A stretch of DNA of 64,000 nt from Candidatus Leptofilum proximum (GCA_016710325.1 JADJXK010000002.1:5828001-5892000), one strand, 5' to 3'. Numbered from the stretch's first letter, positions 39,928 through 48,368 are shown. Translations and numbers: made by a program. The notes: generated from the sequence alone by a model not told the origin.

Positions 39928-41145
39928 ATGGCCGATGGTGACTACTTTTCAGCCAAAGAGGCGGCGGCGGTGTTGGGGATTTCGCTGCCGACGCTGTATG
40001 CCTACGTCAGCCGGGGACTGATTCGCTCGGAGCCGGGCATGGGCAAGAGCCGGGCGCGGCGGTATTGGCAGGCAGATGTGGTGGCGCTGAAGGCGCGTAA
40101 GGCGCTGCGGCAAAATCCGGCGCAGGCGGCCGAATCGGCGCTGCATTTTGGCAGCCCGGTGCTGGCCTCGGCGGTGACGTTGATTGAGGACGGCCGTTTC
40201 TACTACCGGGGCCACGATGTGGTGGAATTGGCGCAATCTGTCTCGTTTGAAGCCGTTGCCTCGCTGCTGTGGCGCGATTCGCTGGAGGCCGCCGATTTGT
40301 TCCCACCTGACCTGCCAACCAGTTTGCGGCAGCGCATGGCTGAGGTGCAGCCCATCCTGGCGCCGCTGCCGCTGTTCGAGCGGTTCCAAGTGCTGCTGCC
40401 CCTGCTGGCGAGCCACGATCTGGCGGCGTATGATCTGGGGGAAACGGCCGTCATCCAAAGCGGCGCCCGCGTGCTTCACCTGCTCACCTGGGCGGTGACG
40501 GGCCAGCCACCGCAGTCTGACCTGGCCACTGCCGTGCAGCAGGCATGGGCGCCGGAAAATCCGGCGACGCGCGTGCTGCTCAATACCGCCCTCATCATGA
40601 GTGCCGATCACGAGCTGAACGTGTCGGCGTTTGCGGCGCGGGTGGTGGCCTCGGCGCAGGCGAATCCGTACGCGGTGGTGCAGGCGGGGTTAGCGGCGCT
40701 GCAAGGGGCGCTGCACGGCGGCCATACCGAGCGGGTGGCGGCGCTTTTGCGCGAAGTGGGATCCGCCGCCGGGGTACGCCCGGCAGTAGCCGCCCGGCTG
40801 CGGCGCGGTGAGGCTGTGCCTGGCTTTGGCCATACACTGTATCCCGAGGGCGATCCGCGCGGGCGTCTGCTGCTAGACCTGGTTGGCCAGGCGTTTGCGG
40901 GGGAAACGGCCGTCGCCATCGTGCAAGAGCTGGAAACGGTCATGGCCGAAGCGACCGGCCAGCTGCCGACGATTGATCTCGGACTGGTGGCCCTGGTGCA
41001 GGCGGCCCGTTTGCCGGCGGGGGCGTCGCTGGCCTTATTTGCCCTGGGGCGGACGGCAGGCTGGGTAGGCCAGGCCATCGAGCAGTACAAAGAAGACCAG
41101 CTCATTCGCCCACGGGCGCGGTATGTGGGCAAACGGCCGAATTAA
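39928..41145 (+). CDS. Citrate synthase homologue with N-terminal HTH domain
   Basis: The 405-residue protein joins an excisionase/MerR-like helix-turn-helix (about residues 6-55: Y-F-S-A-K-E-A-A-A-V-L-G-I-S-L-P-T-L-Y-A-Y) to a citrate synthase fold. Counterparts of the active site are A-L-H-G-G-H-T-E and P-G-F-G-H-T-L-Y-P with T where canonical enzymes have R, and D in T-I-D-L-G instead of N-V-D/E-F-Y. HTH-citrate synthase fusions are known in several phyla, but their role is poorly defined. It could be a metabolite-responsive regulator or a diverged enzyme. The start codon is preceded only by a weak ribosome binding site. Confidence 0.85.
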   Translation: MADGDYFSAKEAAAVLGISLPTLYAYVSRGLIRSEPGMGKSRARRYWQADVVALKARKALRQNPAQAAESALHFGSPVLASAVTLIEDGRFYYRGHDVVELAQSVSFEAVASLLWRDSLEAADLFPPDLPTSLRQRMAEVQPILAPLPLFERFQVLLPLLASHDLAAYDLGETAVIQSGARVLHLLTWAVTGQPPQSDLATAVQQAWAPENPATRVLLNTALIMSADHELNVSAFAARVVASAQANPYAVVQAGLAALQGALHGGHTERVAALLREVGSAAGVRPAVAARLRRGEAVPGFGHTLYPEGDPRGRLLLDLVGQAFAGETAVAIVQELETVMAEATGQLPTIDLGLVALVQAARLPAGASLALFALGRTAGWVGQAIEQYKEDQLIRPRARYVGKRPN

Positions 41146-41151
41146 TTTTTA

Positions 41152-41212
41152 GCCACAGAGAACACAGAGAATTAAGAGGAGCATCGCAAAAAATCTCTGT
41201 TGCCTCTGTGGC
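41152..41212. repeat. CACAGAGA-word hairpin
   Basis: GCCACAGAGAACACAGAGA on the left pairs with TCTCTGTTGCCTCTGTGGC on the right. It follows the HTH-citrate synthase gene and may act as its 3' end. Confidence 0.65.
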
Positions 41213-41272
41213 AAATCTTAAAATGACGGAATAACCATTGACGAAGGCCCCTAATTTGCCCATAATGCCCCC

Positions 41273-41530
41273 ATGTTTGCCGCTTTACGACGTGTGATCT
41301 TGCCGGTAACGGCCGTTCTTTGCCTGGTCATCGGTCTTTTCTGGCTCTGGTTCTGGTACCAATTCAGCCTGAAGTGGGCGCTGGCTGGCACGCTGCCCGA
41401 ACCGGGCGACTCGGCCGTGGTCTTTTATGGCAGCGGTGTAGCCGAGCTGGGTTTTCTGGCGTTTGGCTGGCTGCTGCTGGCGCTCATTTTGTATGGCTTG
41501 CACCGCCGCTGGCAGCGATCCCCTCAATAA
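41273..41530 (+). CDS. Small two-helix membrane protein
   Basis: The 85-residue product has two clear transmembrane helices (about residues 7-32 and 55-75) separated by a short loop with E-P-G-D-S-A-V-V-F-Y, and a basic C-terminus (H-R-R-W-Q-R). I do not recognise a family. There is only a weak Shine-Dalgarno, and the ATG was chosen as the first in a frame with membrane-protein composition. It contains ACGGCCGT read as T-A-V. It lies between the HTH-citrate synthase gene and the inverted element copy B, so it is enclosed by the A/B pair. Confidence 0.6.
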   Translation: MFAALRRVILPVTAVLCLVIGLFWLWFWYQFSLKWALAGTLPEPGDSAVVFYGSGVAELGFLAFGWLLLALILYGLHRRWQRSPQ

Positions 41531-41540
41531 ATTTTATCGG

Positions 41541-41654
41541 GTCTTCAGGATTTCGTGGGGTTTGGCGTGAAACGTGAAACGTGATGTCCCTCTGGTCACG
41601 TTTCACGTTTCACGTATCACCGACTGTAAACCCCCTGAATTCCCAAAGAGCCAT
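41541..41654. repeat. ~120-bp dispersed element, copy B (inverted)
   Basis: This is the reverse complement of copy A: GTCTTCAGG...CGTGGGGTTTGGCGTGAAAC at the left, GTGAAACGTGAAACGTGA core, and GACTGTAAACC...CTGAATTCCC...GAGCCA at the right, with about ten differences. With copy A it flanks the genes at 39928-41530. A third, partial copy is at 62140-62220. Confidence 0.8.
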
Positions 41655-41858
41655 TTTATCTCACGCAAAGACGCAAAGAGAAAAATTCAACTTGGCGCCT
41701 TTGCCTGAAATTCAGAGCGTTTTCCCCTTAACCCATTCCGCAATACAATACCCCTTCATAAATCAACTAACGATGGCAATCGTGGGCGAGGCGATCAGGA
41801 AGGATCTACGCTCATTTTTCAACGACCTCACCGGGTGGCCTTGCCCCTACAAGAAATT

Positions 41859-44066
41859 ATGGCAAATCTAAACTTTCTTCACCGATTTTCTCTGCTGCAG
41901 GATGAAACTGTGCAGCTGAATCTGGATGATTTGCGCGGGCGGCTGGCGCAGCGGCTGGCGTTTCTGGCGCTGACCGTGGCCCAATTTTTTATCCTGTTTT
42001 ATGAATCTGCTGAACCGTTTCCCCTGCCCGCGATTGGCTTTTGGCTGCTGCTAACGGCCGTTTCCCTGGGTGCACTGGCGTTGTCGAATCAACGGCCGCG
42101 GGTGGCGCGGCATTTGCTGGTGTGGGGCTTAACGGCCGTTCTCATCTTCGCCATGGCTTTTTTGCCCACTCCCTGGCTGCCGTTTGTCGGCATCCTGCTC
42201 ATCTTTTGCCAGGCGATGCTGGTGCAGGGCAGCGAATTTGTTACGGGGACGGCGATGGCGGGAACGGCCGTTTACCTCGGCGTCGTGCAAAATTACCCTT
42301 TTCCGCTGGCAGGCATCCTCACCAACCTGTTCCTGGCGGTGATCATTGCCTGGCTGACAATTCGCGCCCTGTACACGGCGCTGGACTGGCTGAGCAAAAC
42401 GCAGCGCCGCGCCGAGCAGCTGCTGGACGTGACGCGCAGCCAGCAGGCCGAACTGCGCAGCGCCGTTAAATCGCTGCAAACCACCAACGAACTGCGCCTC
42501 CAGGCCGAGCGGGAGCTGCTCATCGCCAACAAGCAGGCGCGCGAAAGCCAGCGCATGAAGGAGCAGTTTGCCGCCAACATTAGCCACGAATTTCGCACAC
42601 CGCTGAGCATCATTTTGGGCTTTAGCGAGGTGATGTACCTCTCGCCCGAAGTGTATGGCAGCATGGCCTGGCCGCCCAAGCTGTACCGCGACGTCAGCCA
42701 GATTTACCGCAACAGCCGCCACCTGATGAGCATGATCGACGACATTCTGGACTTGTCCCACTTTGAAATGACCGGCTTCACCCTCAACAAGGAGCCTGCT
42801 GAGCTGGAACCGCTGCTGCAAGAGTCGCTGAGCATGGTGGCAGACCTGTTCCGCAACGATGCTGTGACGCTGACGGCCGAAATCGAGCCAGACCTGCCGC
42901 TGCTGGAGCTGGACCGCACCCGGATGCGCCAGGTGTTCCTCAATTTGCTTAACAATGCTTGCCGCTTCACGGAAGCGGGTACCGTTTGCCTGCGCGCCTT
43001 CCGGCAGGACGGCGAGGTGTGCATCCAGGTCACGGACACCGGTCCTGGCATTCCCCAAGAGCAGCTGGCCCGCATTTTCACCGAGTTTTACCAAGTGGAT
43101 TATTCGCTCAGCCGCAAGCATGGCGGCGCGGGGTTGGGATTGGCCATTTGCCACCGTTTTGTGCAGGCGCATGACGGCCGTATCTGGGTAGACAGCACCC
43201 TGGGTGAAGGTTCAACCTTTACCATCGCCCTGCCCGTTGAGGAGCTGTCGCCGGGTGGCCTGCTTTACCGCACCCGCGCTCTGGAGGCCACGCCTGGCGG
43301 CAAGCTACCGCCCGTCTTGATGATCGATTCCGACCCGACGGTGATCAGCCTGGTGCAGCGCCATCTTACCGAGTACGAAATCGTGCCACTGACCGACGGG
43401 GCTCATCTGGCCGAACAGGTGGCCGAACGGCACCCGGCGGCTGTGGTGTGGAACGTGACGCCTGGCGCAGTGGTTCCGGCGCCGCTGCTGGACCTGCCCG
43501 TGCCGGTGATCAGCTGTTCGCTGCCCAGCCGAGCCTGGATGGCTGATGCTTTTGGCGCGCTGGCCTGTTTGAATAAGCCGATCAACTTTGAGCAGCTCAA
43601 CCGCATCATCGATGGGTTGGGCAGCGTGCAAAACCTCCTGGTGGTAGACGACAACAGCGGCATCTGCCAGCTGGTCGAACGCGGCCTGTCGGCTAGGCCC
43701 AGCCCGCTGACGGTGCGTGTGGCCTACGACGGGGAAAGCGGCCTGAGCGCCATGCGCCAGCAGCCGCCCGATTTGCTGCTGCTGGATTTGATCATGCCGG
43801 GGTTAAACGGCCGTGAGGTCTTCGACATCATGCGGCAAGACGAGGTGCTGGCCCAGATTCCCGTTGTACTACTGACGGCCACCGACTTCATCAGCGAACA
43901 GTTTGCCGGGCAGACGAGCCAGCTTACTGTGCAGCGGTCGGCGATGCTCCAGCCGGTGGAACTGCTGCAATGCATCCAGCCCATCGTGAAGGCACTCCAA
44001 CCGCGTTACGGCAACTGGCTGCCGGAGCAATCTGTGAATGGACAACCACAGGAAAAGCTGGGATGA
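41859..44066 (+). CDS. Hybrid sensor histidine kinase with two receiver domains (first degenerate)
   Basis: The protein (735 aa from this ATG) has five to six hydrophobic segments in residues 33-170, a coiled-coil linker, a HisKA domain with H243 (I-S-H-E-F-R-T-P), an HATPase_c domain (D-T-G-P-G-I, G-G-A-G-L-G-L-A), then two receiver-like domains. The first (about 484-590) has N532 where the phosphoacceptor Asp should be (V-V-W-N-V-T) and keeps K573 (L-N-K-P); the second (about 591-715) has D643 (L-L-D-L-I-M-P-G) but no clear Lys at the usual place. The gene partner 7 bp downstream has another receiver. GTG at 41835 is an alternative start. Confidence 0.85.
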   Translation: MANLNFLHRFSLLQDETVQLNLDDLRGRLAQRLAFLALTVAQFFILFYESAEPFPLPAIGFWLLLTAVSLGALALSNQRPRVARHLLVWGLTAVLIFAMAFLPTPWLPFVGILLIFCQAMLVQGSEFVTGTAMAGTAVYLGVVQNYPFPLAGILTNLFLAVIIAWLTIRALYTALDWLSKTQRRAEQLLDVTRSQQAELRSAVKSLQTTNELRLQAERELLIANKQARESQRMKEQFAANISHEFRTPLSIILGFSEVMYLSPEVYGSMAWPPKLYRDVSQIYRNSRHLMSMIDDILDLSHFEMTGFTLNKEPAELEPLLQESLSMVADLFRNDAVTLTAEIEPDLPLLELDRTRMRQVFLNLLNNACRFTEAGTVCLRAFRQDGEVCIQVTDTGPGIPQEQLARIFTEFYQVDYSLSRKHGGAGLGLAICHRFVQAHDGRIWVDSTLGEGSTFTIALPVEELSPGGLLYRTRALEATPGGKLPPVLMIDSDPTVISLVQRHLTEYEIVPLTDGAHLAEQVAERHPAAVVWNVTPGAVVPAPLLDLPVPVISCSLPSRAWMADAFGALACLNKPINFEQLNRIIDGLGSVQNLLVVDDNSGICQLVERGLSARPSPLTVRVAYDGESGLSAMRQQPPDLLLLDLIMPGLNGREVFDIMRQDEVLAQIPVVLLTATDFISEQFAGQTSQLTVQRSAMLQPVELLQCIQPIVKALQPRYGNWLPEQSVNGQPQEKLG

Positions 44067-44073
44067 TTGAACC

Positions 44074-45291
44074 ATGACGCCACAACCTTCCCCGCAATTT
44101 ATCGACGATGTGAAAGTTGCTTTGGAGCATCTGTACGACTTTGCCTTTTTGCAGAAGCTGGATCTGGCGCAACGGCTGGATCAGGCTCAGCTGGCTAACA
44201 ACAGGCAGTCCAGCCAGACGTTAGGGCACTTTCTGCGGCGGGAGCTGATTGAAGCGATTGAGGCGCTCAGCCCGGAACTGGGCGCGGCGGCCCACACACC
44301 GGACATGCGCCAGTATCATTTGCTCCAGCTGCATTATGTGGAAGGACTGACAGTGCAAGAAGTGGGGCAGCGGTTGGGGCTTTCGACGCGGCAAACGCAC
44401 CGTTCCCTGCGCAAGGCTGAAGAGAGCGTGGCCACGATTTTATGGGCGCGGGTGCAGTCGGCGGCAGCGGCCGTTCCCCAAGCTGATTTGTCGGCGGCGC
44501 AGCTTTCGTCGGTGCAGGCCGAGTTTGCCCAGCTGGAAACGACACTCCAGCCAACCGATTTGGGCCAGCTGCTGCAGGATGCACAGAAGGCGGTGGCCCC
44601 GCTGGCGCAGACGCGCGGGGTGACGTTCCACCGGCAAGAGCCGTGGCCGCGCCTGGTGGTTTCGGTCGATACGGCCGTCTCGCGCCAGCTCCTGGTCAGC
44701 GTGCTCAGCCGTCTCATCCAGGCGACGCAGCAGCAAACCATTACCATCAACGGTGCGTCGGACGAGGAGATGGCTCAGCTGACCCTGTCTTTCCCGACGA
44801 CCCAGCCGTTGGCGCTCAATTTTGAAGACGATGAGGTGATTGCCCCGCTGGCGGCGCGGTTGGGCTGGTCGATTGTGGCGAGTGTGGGGGAGGGAGGCGG
44901 CCGTTACCAGCTGCAACTTCAAATTCCCCTTCATGGCCCTATCGTGCTGGTGGTGGATGATAACCAGGGGTTGGTGGAGCTGCTGGAGCGGTACCTGACA
45001 GGCCACAACTGCCGCGTTCTCGCCGCCAACAGCGGCCAGGAGGGGCTGGCAGTGCTTACCCGCACCACGCCGGACGCCATCATCCTGGACGCCATGATGC
45101 CAGACGTGAGCGGCTGGGATTTGTTGCAAACGATACGGACAAGGGTGGAAACGGCCGAAACGCCGGTCATCATCTGCTCCGTCTTCAACGATCCGGAGCT
45201 GGCTTACGCCTTGGGTGCGTCCCACTTCATCTCCAAGCCCGTCAGCCGTGACCAAATCCTGACGGCCTTGCGGCAGTTAAATGTGGTTTGA
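44074..45291 (+). CDS. Sigma4-like HTH protein with ATPase-like core and C-terminal receiver
   Basis: The 405-residue protein has an N-terminal helical part with a sigma-70 region 4-like HTH (about residues 80-120: L-L-Q-L-H-Y-V-E-G-L-T-V-Q-E-V-G-Q-R-L-G-L-S), a middle domain (about 155-285) that looks like a degenerate HATPase_c domain (V-S-R-Q-L-L-V-S-V-L-S-R-L-I-Q-A in the place of the N-box), and an intact receiver domain with D295-D296, D339 and K388. I know no standard name for this order. It starts 7 bp after the hybrid kinase, so they form an operon and probably a phosphorelay. Output could be DNA or RNA polymerase binding. Confidence 0.7.
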   Translation: MTPQPSPQFIDDVKVALEHLYDFAFLQKLDLAQRLDQAQLANNRQSSQTLGHFLRRELIEAIEALSPELGAAAHTPDMRQYHLLQLHYVEGLTVQEVGQRLGLSTRQTHRSLRKAEESVATILWARVQSAAAAVPQADLSAAQLSSVQAEFAQLETTLQPTDLGQLLQDAQKAVAPLAQTRGVTFHRQEPWPRLVVSVDTAVSRQLLVSVLSRLIQATQQQTITINGASDEEMAQLTLSFPTTQPLALNFEDDEVIAPLAARLGWSIVASVGEGGGRYQLQLQIPLHGPIVLVVDDNQGLVELLERYLTGHNCRVLAANSGQEGLAVLTRTTPDAIILDAMMPDVSGWDLLQTIRTRVETAETPVIICSVFNDPELAYALGASHFISKPVSRDQILTALRQLNVV

Positions 45292-45675
45292 GTTGTGATG
45301 GGGAACGGCCGTTGCCTGGCAGCATGGTTTATTTTGGCCATAACCTTTAGTCGCATTTCTACAGAAGCAATTTAGATTACACTTTACTGGCGGTCCCGCA
45401 TTATAATGACAAATTAAGATTCAACTTCACAACGCTTAATACCTCAAAATACGCTCCCCTTATACCCGATCAACAGCCAGCGTATTGGCATAGCCGCCAC
45501 TGTAAATTTTACGAGGAGGTGCTATAGACGATACTCTGCCCCTGTTTGCAACTGCCCGGCAAAATACTTGACGACCCAAATAAATATTATCCAGGTCGTC
45601 CGGTATACCAAACCAGGTCCTACCAGGCCTGGTTCTCCCTATGGGAATCCCATAAATAACTTGCAAGAGGAAAAC
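45292..45675. other. Spacer before a secreted-protein gene
   Basis: No gene is visible in this 384-bp spacer. It has one ACGGCCGT (about 45306), an AT-rich middle, a short dyad AACCAGG/CCTGGTT (about 45611-45633) and the perfect palindrome TATGGGAATCCCATA (45640-45654) just before the ribosome binding site of the next gene. The long leader may regulate that gene. I see no riboswitch that I can name. Confidence 0.55.
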
Positions 45676-47124
45676 ATGAAAAGAAAACGTGTGTATTTAG
45701 TGATAGGAATCCTGTTGAGTGTACTGGTCGTTTTCTTCGCCTTACTTCGGGCTAAACCGAGCCCAATTGCTGCCGATGGTATGAGCCAACCCCAAGCCGT
45801 CCTTGCTCCAGTTGATACTGGCTTCACCTACCAGGGATACCTGGACAATGGTGGCAACCCGGCCAATGGCCTGTATGATTTTGAATTCAGGCTTTTTGAT
45901 GCGGGAGCGGCCGGCAGCCAGGTCGGTAGTACCTTAACCCTGAGCCCGGTGAGTGTTTTTGACGGTCTGTTCTCCGTCGAACTCAACTTTGGGCAGGGAG
46001 TCTTCGGTGGGGGAGCGCGTTGGCTTGAGATTAGGGTACGGCCGTTCAGTGGTGGCGCCTACACGACCCTCAGCCCTCGTCAAGAGCTGACCCCTGCCCC
46101 TTCAGCCCTCTCCCTACCCAACCTCTATGCCAATGAAAGCAGCAACTTTGTTGGTGTTGGGCGCGATTTTCGTATTTCTGGCAATGAGGTCTTTGGTGTC
46201 CGTTACACTGGCGCTGCGAACGATTATGGCGGTATGTATGTGGAAACATCTCATGTCAATGGCTGGCCTTTCTATGGCTACGCCACAAACGGCTCTTTTC
46301 GCGCCTGGACTTACTATAATGGTACCAATGGCGACTGGTATTTATACAACGCCGGTATCCGCCTGGCCGTGCCCAATGAAGGGGGCCTGCGTATTGGCCC
46401 GAGTGCCGATTACAGCCTGGTTATCAGCAACACGACAGGGAGCGATGGCGTTCGTATATACGACACGGCCGATGATGCCATCCAGATAGGCAGCGATCCC
46501 AACTATTCCAATTATGGGGTCTATATACCTAGCCCTGGCGTTGCTAATTATGGTTTATGGCCCAATACAGCTGATGCTTCCGGTGAATGGGCTCTTTTTA
46601 CGGTAGATAACATCGAAGCTGGCAATGTTGTTGCCAATTCTTATTCCGTGGTTGCCCAAGTAACCGGCCCTAATCCACTGACGGCAGGTGATGTCGTTGC
46701 CGTCACGGGCGTGACGGATCCCATTCCCGGCGGTACGGTGCCGCTGCCGCTGGTGCGCACGGCGAATGAGGTAGCCTTTACTGGTGCTATCGGCGTTGTC
46801 GCCAGCCGCATGGTATGGGGGATAGCTCCTGGCAAAGAAGCAGAGGATGAGATGTCTATGCATAGTGTCGCTGGCCCGGCCCATCCTGGCGATTACGTTT
46901 CCCTGGTTGTTTATGGCATTACAGAAGTCAAAGTAGAACCGGGGGCCAGCATTACCGCCGGGGATCGCCTGACAATTGCGGCTGCTTTTGGACAGGTACG
47001 GGCCTTGCAAACACGCACTGTCGAGGGCATGGTGGTTACAGAAGGCGCCCAGGTGGTCGGCATCGCCCTGGCCGCACCAACTGAGGGGCAGGCAACCGTT
47101 CCCGTTTTTGTAACCTTACGCTAA
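45676..47124 (+). CDS. Secreted beta-rich protein, tail-fibre/S74-like architecture
   Basis: The 482-residue protein begins with a signal peptide (M-K-R-K-R-V then a hydrophobic stretch to about residue 24). The mature part starts with T-G-F-T-Y-Q-G-Y-L-D-N-G-G-N-P-A-N-G-L-Y (about residue 52), a block seen in many large exported proteins of Chloroflexota and Bacteroidota, followed by a Gly/Asn/Tyr-rich repeat-like region and a C-terminal beta domain with I-T-A-G-D-R-L. No catalytic motif is visible, so a surface or adhesive role is inferred. GAGGAAAAC precedes the ATG. The codon composition is more AT-rich than neighbours and only one ACGGCCGT is present. Confidence 0.6.
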   Translation: MKRKRVYLVIGILLSVLVVFFALLRAKPSPIAADGMSQPQAVLAPVDTGFTYQGYLDNGGNPANGLYDFEFRLFDAGAAGSQVGSTLTLSPVSVFDGLFSVELNFGQGVFGGGARWLEIRVRPFSGGAYTTLSPRQELTPAPSALSLPNLYANESSNFVGVGRDFRISGNEVFGVRYTGAANDYGGMYVETSHVNGWPFYGYATNGSFRAWTYYNGTNGDWYLYNAGIRLAVPNEGGLRIGPSADYSLVISNTTGSDGVRIYDTADDAIQIGSDPNYSNYGVYIPSPGVANYGLWPNTADASGEWALFTVDNIEAGNVVANSYSVVAQVTGPNPLTAGDVVAVTGVTDPIPGGTVPLPLVRTANEVAFTGAIGVVASRMVWGIAPGKEAEDEMSMHSVAGPAHPGDYVSLVVYGITEVKVEPGASITAGDRLTIAAAFGQVRALQTRTVEGMVVTEGAQVVGIALAAPTEGQATVPVFVTLR

Positions 47125-47134
47125 GGAGGTTCCC

Positions 47135-47437
47135 ATGTCCCGTAAAATAGCGATGCTCCTGGTGTTTATGCTTCTCTGCCTGACAATTGTCTCGATTCTC
47201 CTGGCCGCCCCCGACAGCCCGGTGGGTGGCTACTCTATCCCCTGGTGGACGGTGGATGGGGGTGGGGGTACGAGCCAGGGCGGCCAGTTCGCCCTTAGCG
47301 GTACGGCTGGTCAACCAGACGCGGGGATCATGTCTGGCGGTTTTTATACATTGAGCAGCGGTTTTTGGAACGGCCGTATCAACGGCATTAGTGGCGGTCA
47401 ATGGACTAACCTGTATTTGCCACTTGTTGTACGGTAG
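47135..47437 (+). CDS. Small secreted protein with WWTVDGGG module and LPLV tail
   Basis: The 100-residue protein has a signal peptide (hydrophobic residues about 7-24), then Y-S-I-P-W-W-T-V-D-G-G-G-G-T, G-G-Q-F-A-L-S-G-T-A-G-Q-P-D-A-G and G-G-F-Y-T-L-S-S-G-F-W, and ends W-T-N-L-Y-L-P-L-V-V-R. I recall this module at the N- or C-terminus of many exported Chloroflexota proteins; its role is not known. The hydrophobic tail ending in a basic residue may be a sorting or anchoring signal. It lies 10 bp downstream of the previous secreted protein, with a strong AAGGAGG, so both are cotranscribed. Confidence 0.7.
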   Translation: MSRKIAMLLVFMLLCLTIVSILLAAPDSPVGGYSIPWWTVDGGGGTSQGGQFALSGTAGQPDAGIMSGGFYTLSSGFWNGRINGISGGQWTNLYLPLVVR

Positions 47438-47443
47438 AAAAAA

Positions 47444-47473
47444 GCTCCCAGGTCTAAGCAACCTGGGAGCTTT
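47444..47473 (+). terminator. Intrinsic terminator
   Basis: GCTCCCAGGT pairs perfectly with ACCTGGGAGC around CTAAGCA, followed by TTTCT and preceded by a run of A. It ends the two-gene unit of secreted proteins. Confidence 0.88.
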
Positions 47474-47584
47474 CTCCGTTGGCAGCTGGATGACATTTTT
47501 GTCTGCGCGAAGTCTGTTAAAATACAAGCAACAGCCAGAAGATGATTTGTGAAAACCCTGGGCTATACTTTACGGAGGTAACTT

Positions 47585-48007
47585 ATGAGCGAACAAGACA
47601 TTTGCTGGCAGCAACGCTTCAATAATTACAGCAAAGCGCTGGCCCAACTGCGAGAGGCGGTTGATCTGGCACAGCGGCGTCCGCTTACCAAACTGGAAGG
47701 GCAAGGGCTTATCCAGGGCTTTGAATTTACCCATGAGCTGGCCTGGAAGACGTTGAAGGATTTTCTGGAAAATCGAGGTGTTCTAGATCTCTACGGTTCC
47801 AAAGATGTTATCCGCCACGCTTTTAATGTGGGTTTAATTGAAAAAGGCCAGGTGTGGATGGACATGATCCAGAGTCGCAACCTGACTTCACACACTTATA
47901 ATGAAGCAACGGCCGCTCAGATTGCTGCGGCTATACTCGGTGATTACTTTCCTGAGTTTGAGGCCCTGCACAACACGTTGGCAGCGCTAGGTGAAACAGA
48001 GGCGTAA
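47585..48007 (+). CDS. Nucleotidyltransferase substrate-binding protein (HI0074 family)
   Basis: The 140-residue all-helical protein has the family patterns W-x-Q-R-F-x-N-Y-x-K-A-L-x-Q-L, Q-G-F-E-F-T-H-E-L-A-W-K-T-L-K-D-F-L and S-R-N-L-T-S-H-T-Y. Homologues pair with a small minimal nucleotidyltransferase (HI0073-type); the pairs are often grouped with HEPN/MNT toxin-antitoxin modules. Here the partner gene follows after 4 bp but is truncated, so the protein may have lost its cognate. GGAGG precedes the ATG at good spacing. Confidence 0.87.
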   Translation: MSEQDICWQQRFNNYSKALAQLREAVDLAQRRPLTKLEGQGLIQGFEFTHELAWKTLKDFLENRGVLDLYGSKDVIRHAFNVGLIEKGQVWMDMIQSRNLTSHTYNEATAAQIAAAILGDYFPEFEALHNTLAALGETEA

Positions 48008-48011
48008 CCAT

Positions 48012-48200
48012 ATGAAATTTGGTCTTCCTGCAGGAGTTGTGCGAAAGATTACGGCCGTTTTTGCCCGATACCCTCAAGTTGAAAAAGCCACCCTTTATGG
48101 TTCACGTGCCAAGGGCAATTACAAAACTGGCGCCGACTTTTGGGCAAACTGCCCAAAAAATGTCACACTGATGTCATACACTTGGCCCAAAACCCCTTGA
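48012..48200 (+). pseudogene. Truncated minimal nucleotidyltransferase (HI0073-like)
   Basis: The reading frame begins M-K-F-G-L-P and includes the nucleotidyltransferase motif L-Y-G-S-R-A-K-G-N-Y-K-T-G-A-D, then runs into unrelated sequence (F-W-A-N-C-P-K) and stops. A normal partner continues with S-D-I-D-L and another 50 or more residues. The break lies at about 48137, next to the short inverted repeat TTTTGGGCAAACTGCCCAAAA. The second catalytic Asp and the rest of the domain are missing, so it is a remnant. The ABC transporter operon begins 170 bp downstream. Confidence 0.75.
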
Positions 48201-48226
48201 ATTGCCCCCCCCACATTTGCTATAGT
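48197..48226 (+). promoter_or_regulatory. Putative promoter of the sugar ABC operon
   Basis: TTGAAT and TATAGT separated by 18 bp fit a sigma-70-type promoter. It lies about 140 bp upstream of the substrate-binding protein start, in the first spacer beyond the truncated gene. Assignment is by consensus only. Confidence 0.45.
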
Positions 48227-48368
48227 CGCTGAACTTCATGCATTTGGGCACCTTGCTTCCCATGCCCAACGCCGTAACGATTCATTATTTACCCACATGC
48301 AAAAGCCGCGGTGACCGGCAACATCCCAATACCTTCACCCCCACTTTTGCGCAAAACGAGGAGAGAAT

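Noticed and set aside
41773..41871. Short 32-codon ORF before the hybrid kinase
   Set aside because: It overlaps the kinase start in another frame and has neither a ribosome binding site nor recognisable protein features.
45292..45675. Riboswitch before the secreted-protein gene
   Set aside because: The long leader and its short palindromes do not match any riboswitch class I can recognise.
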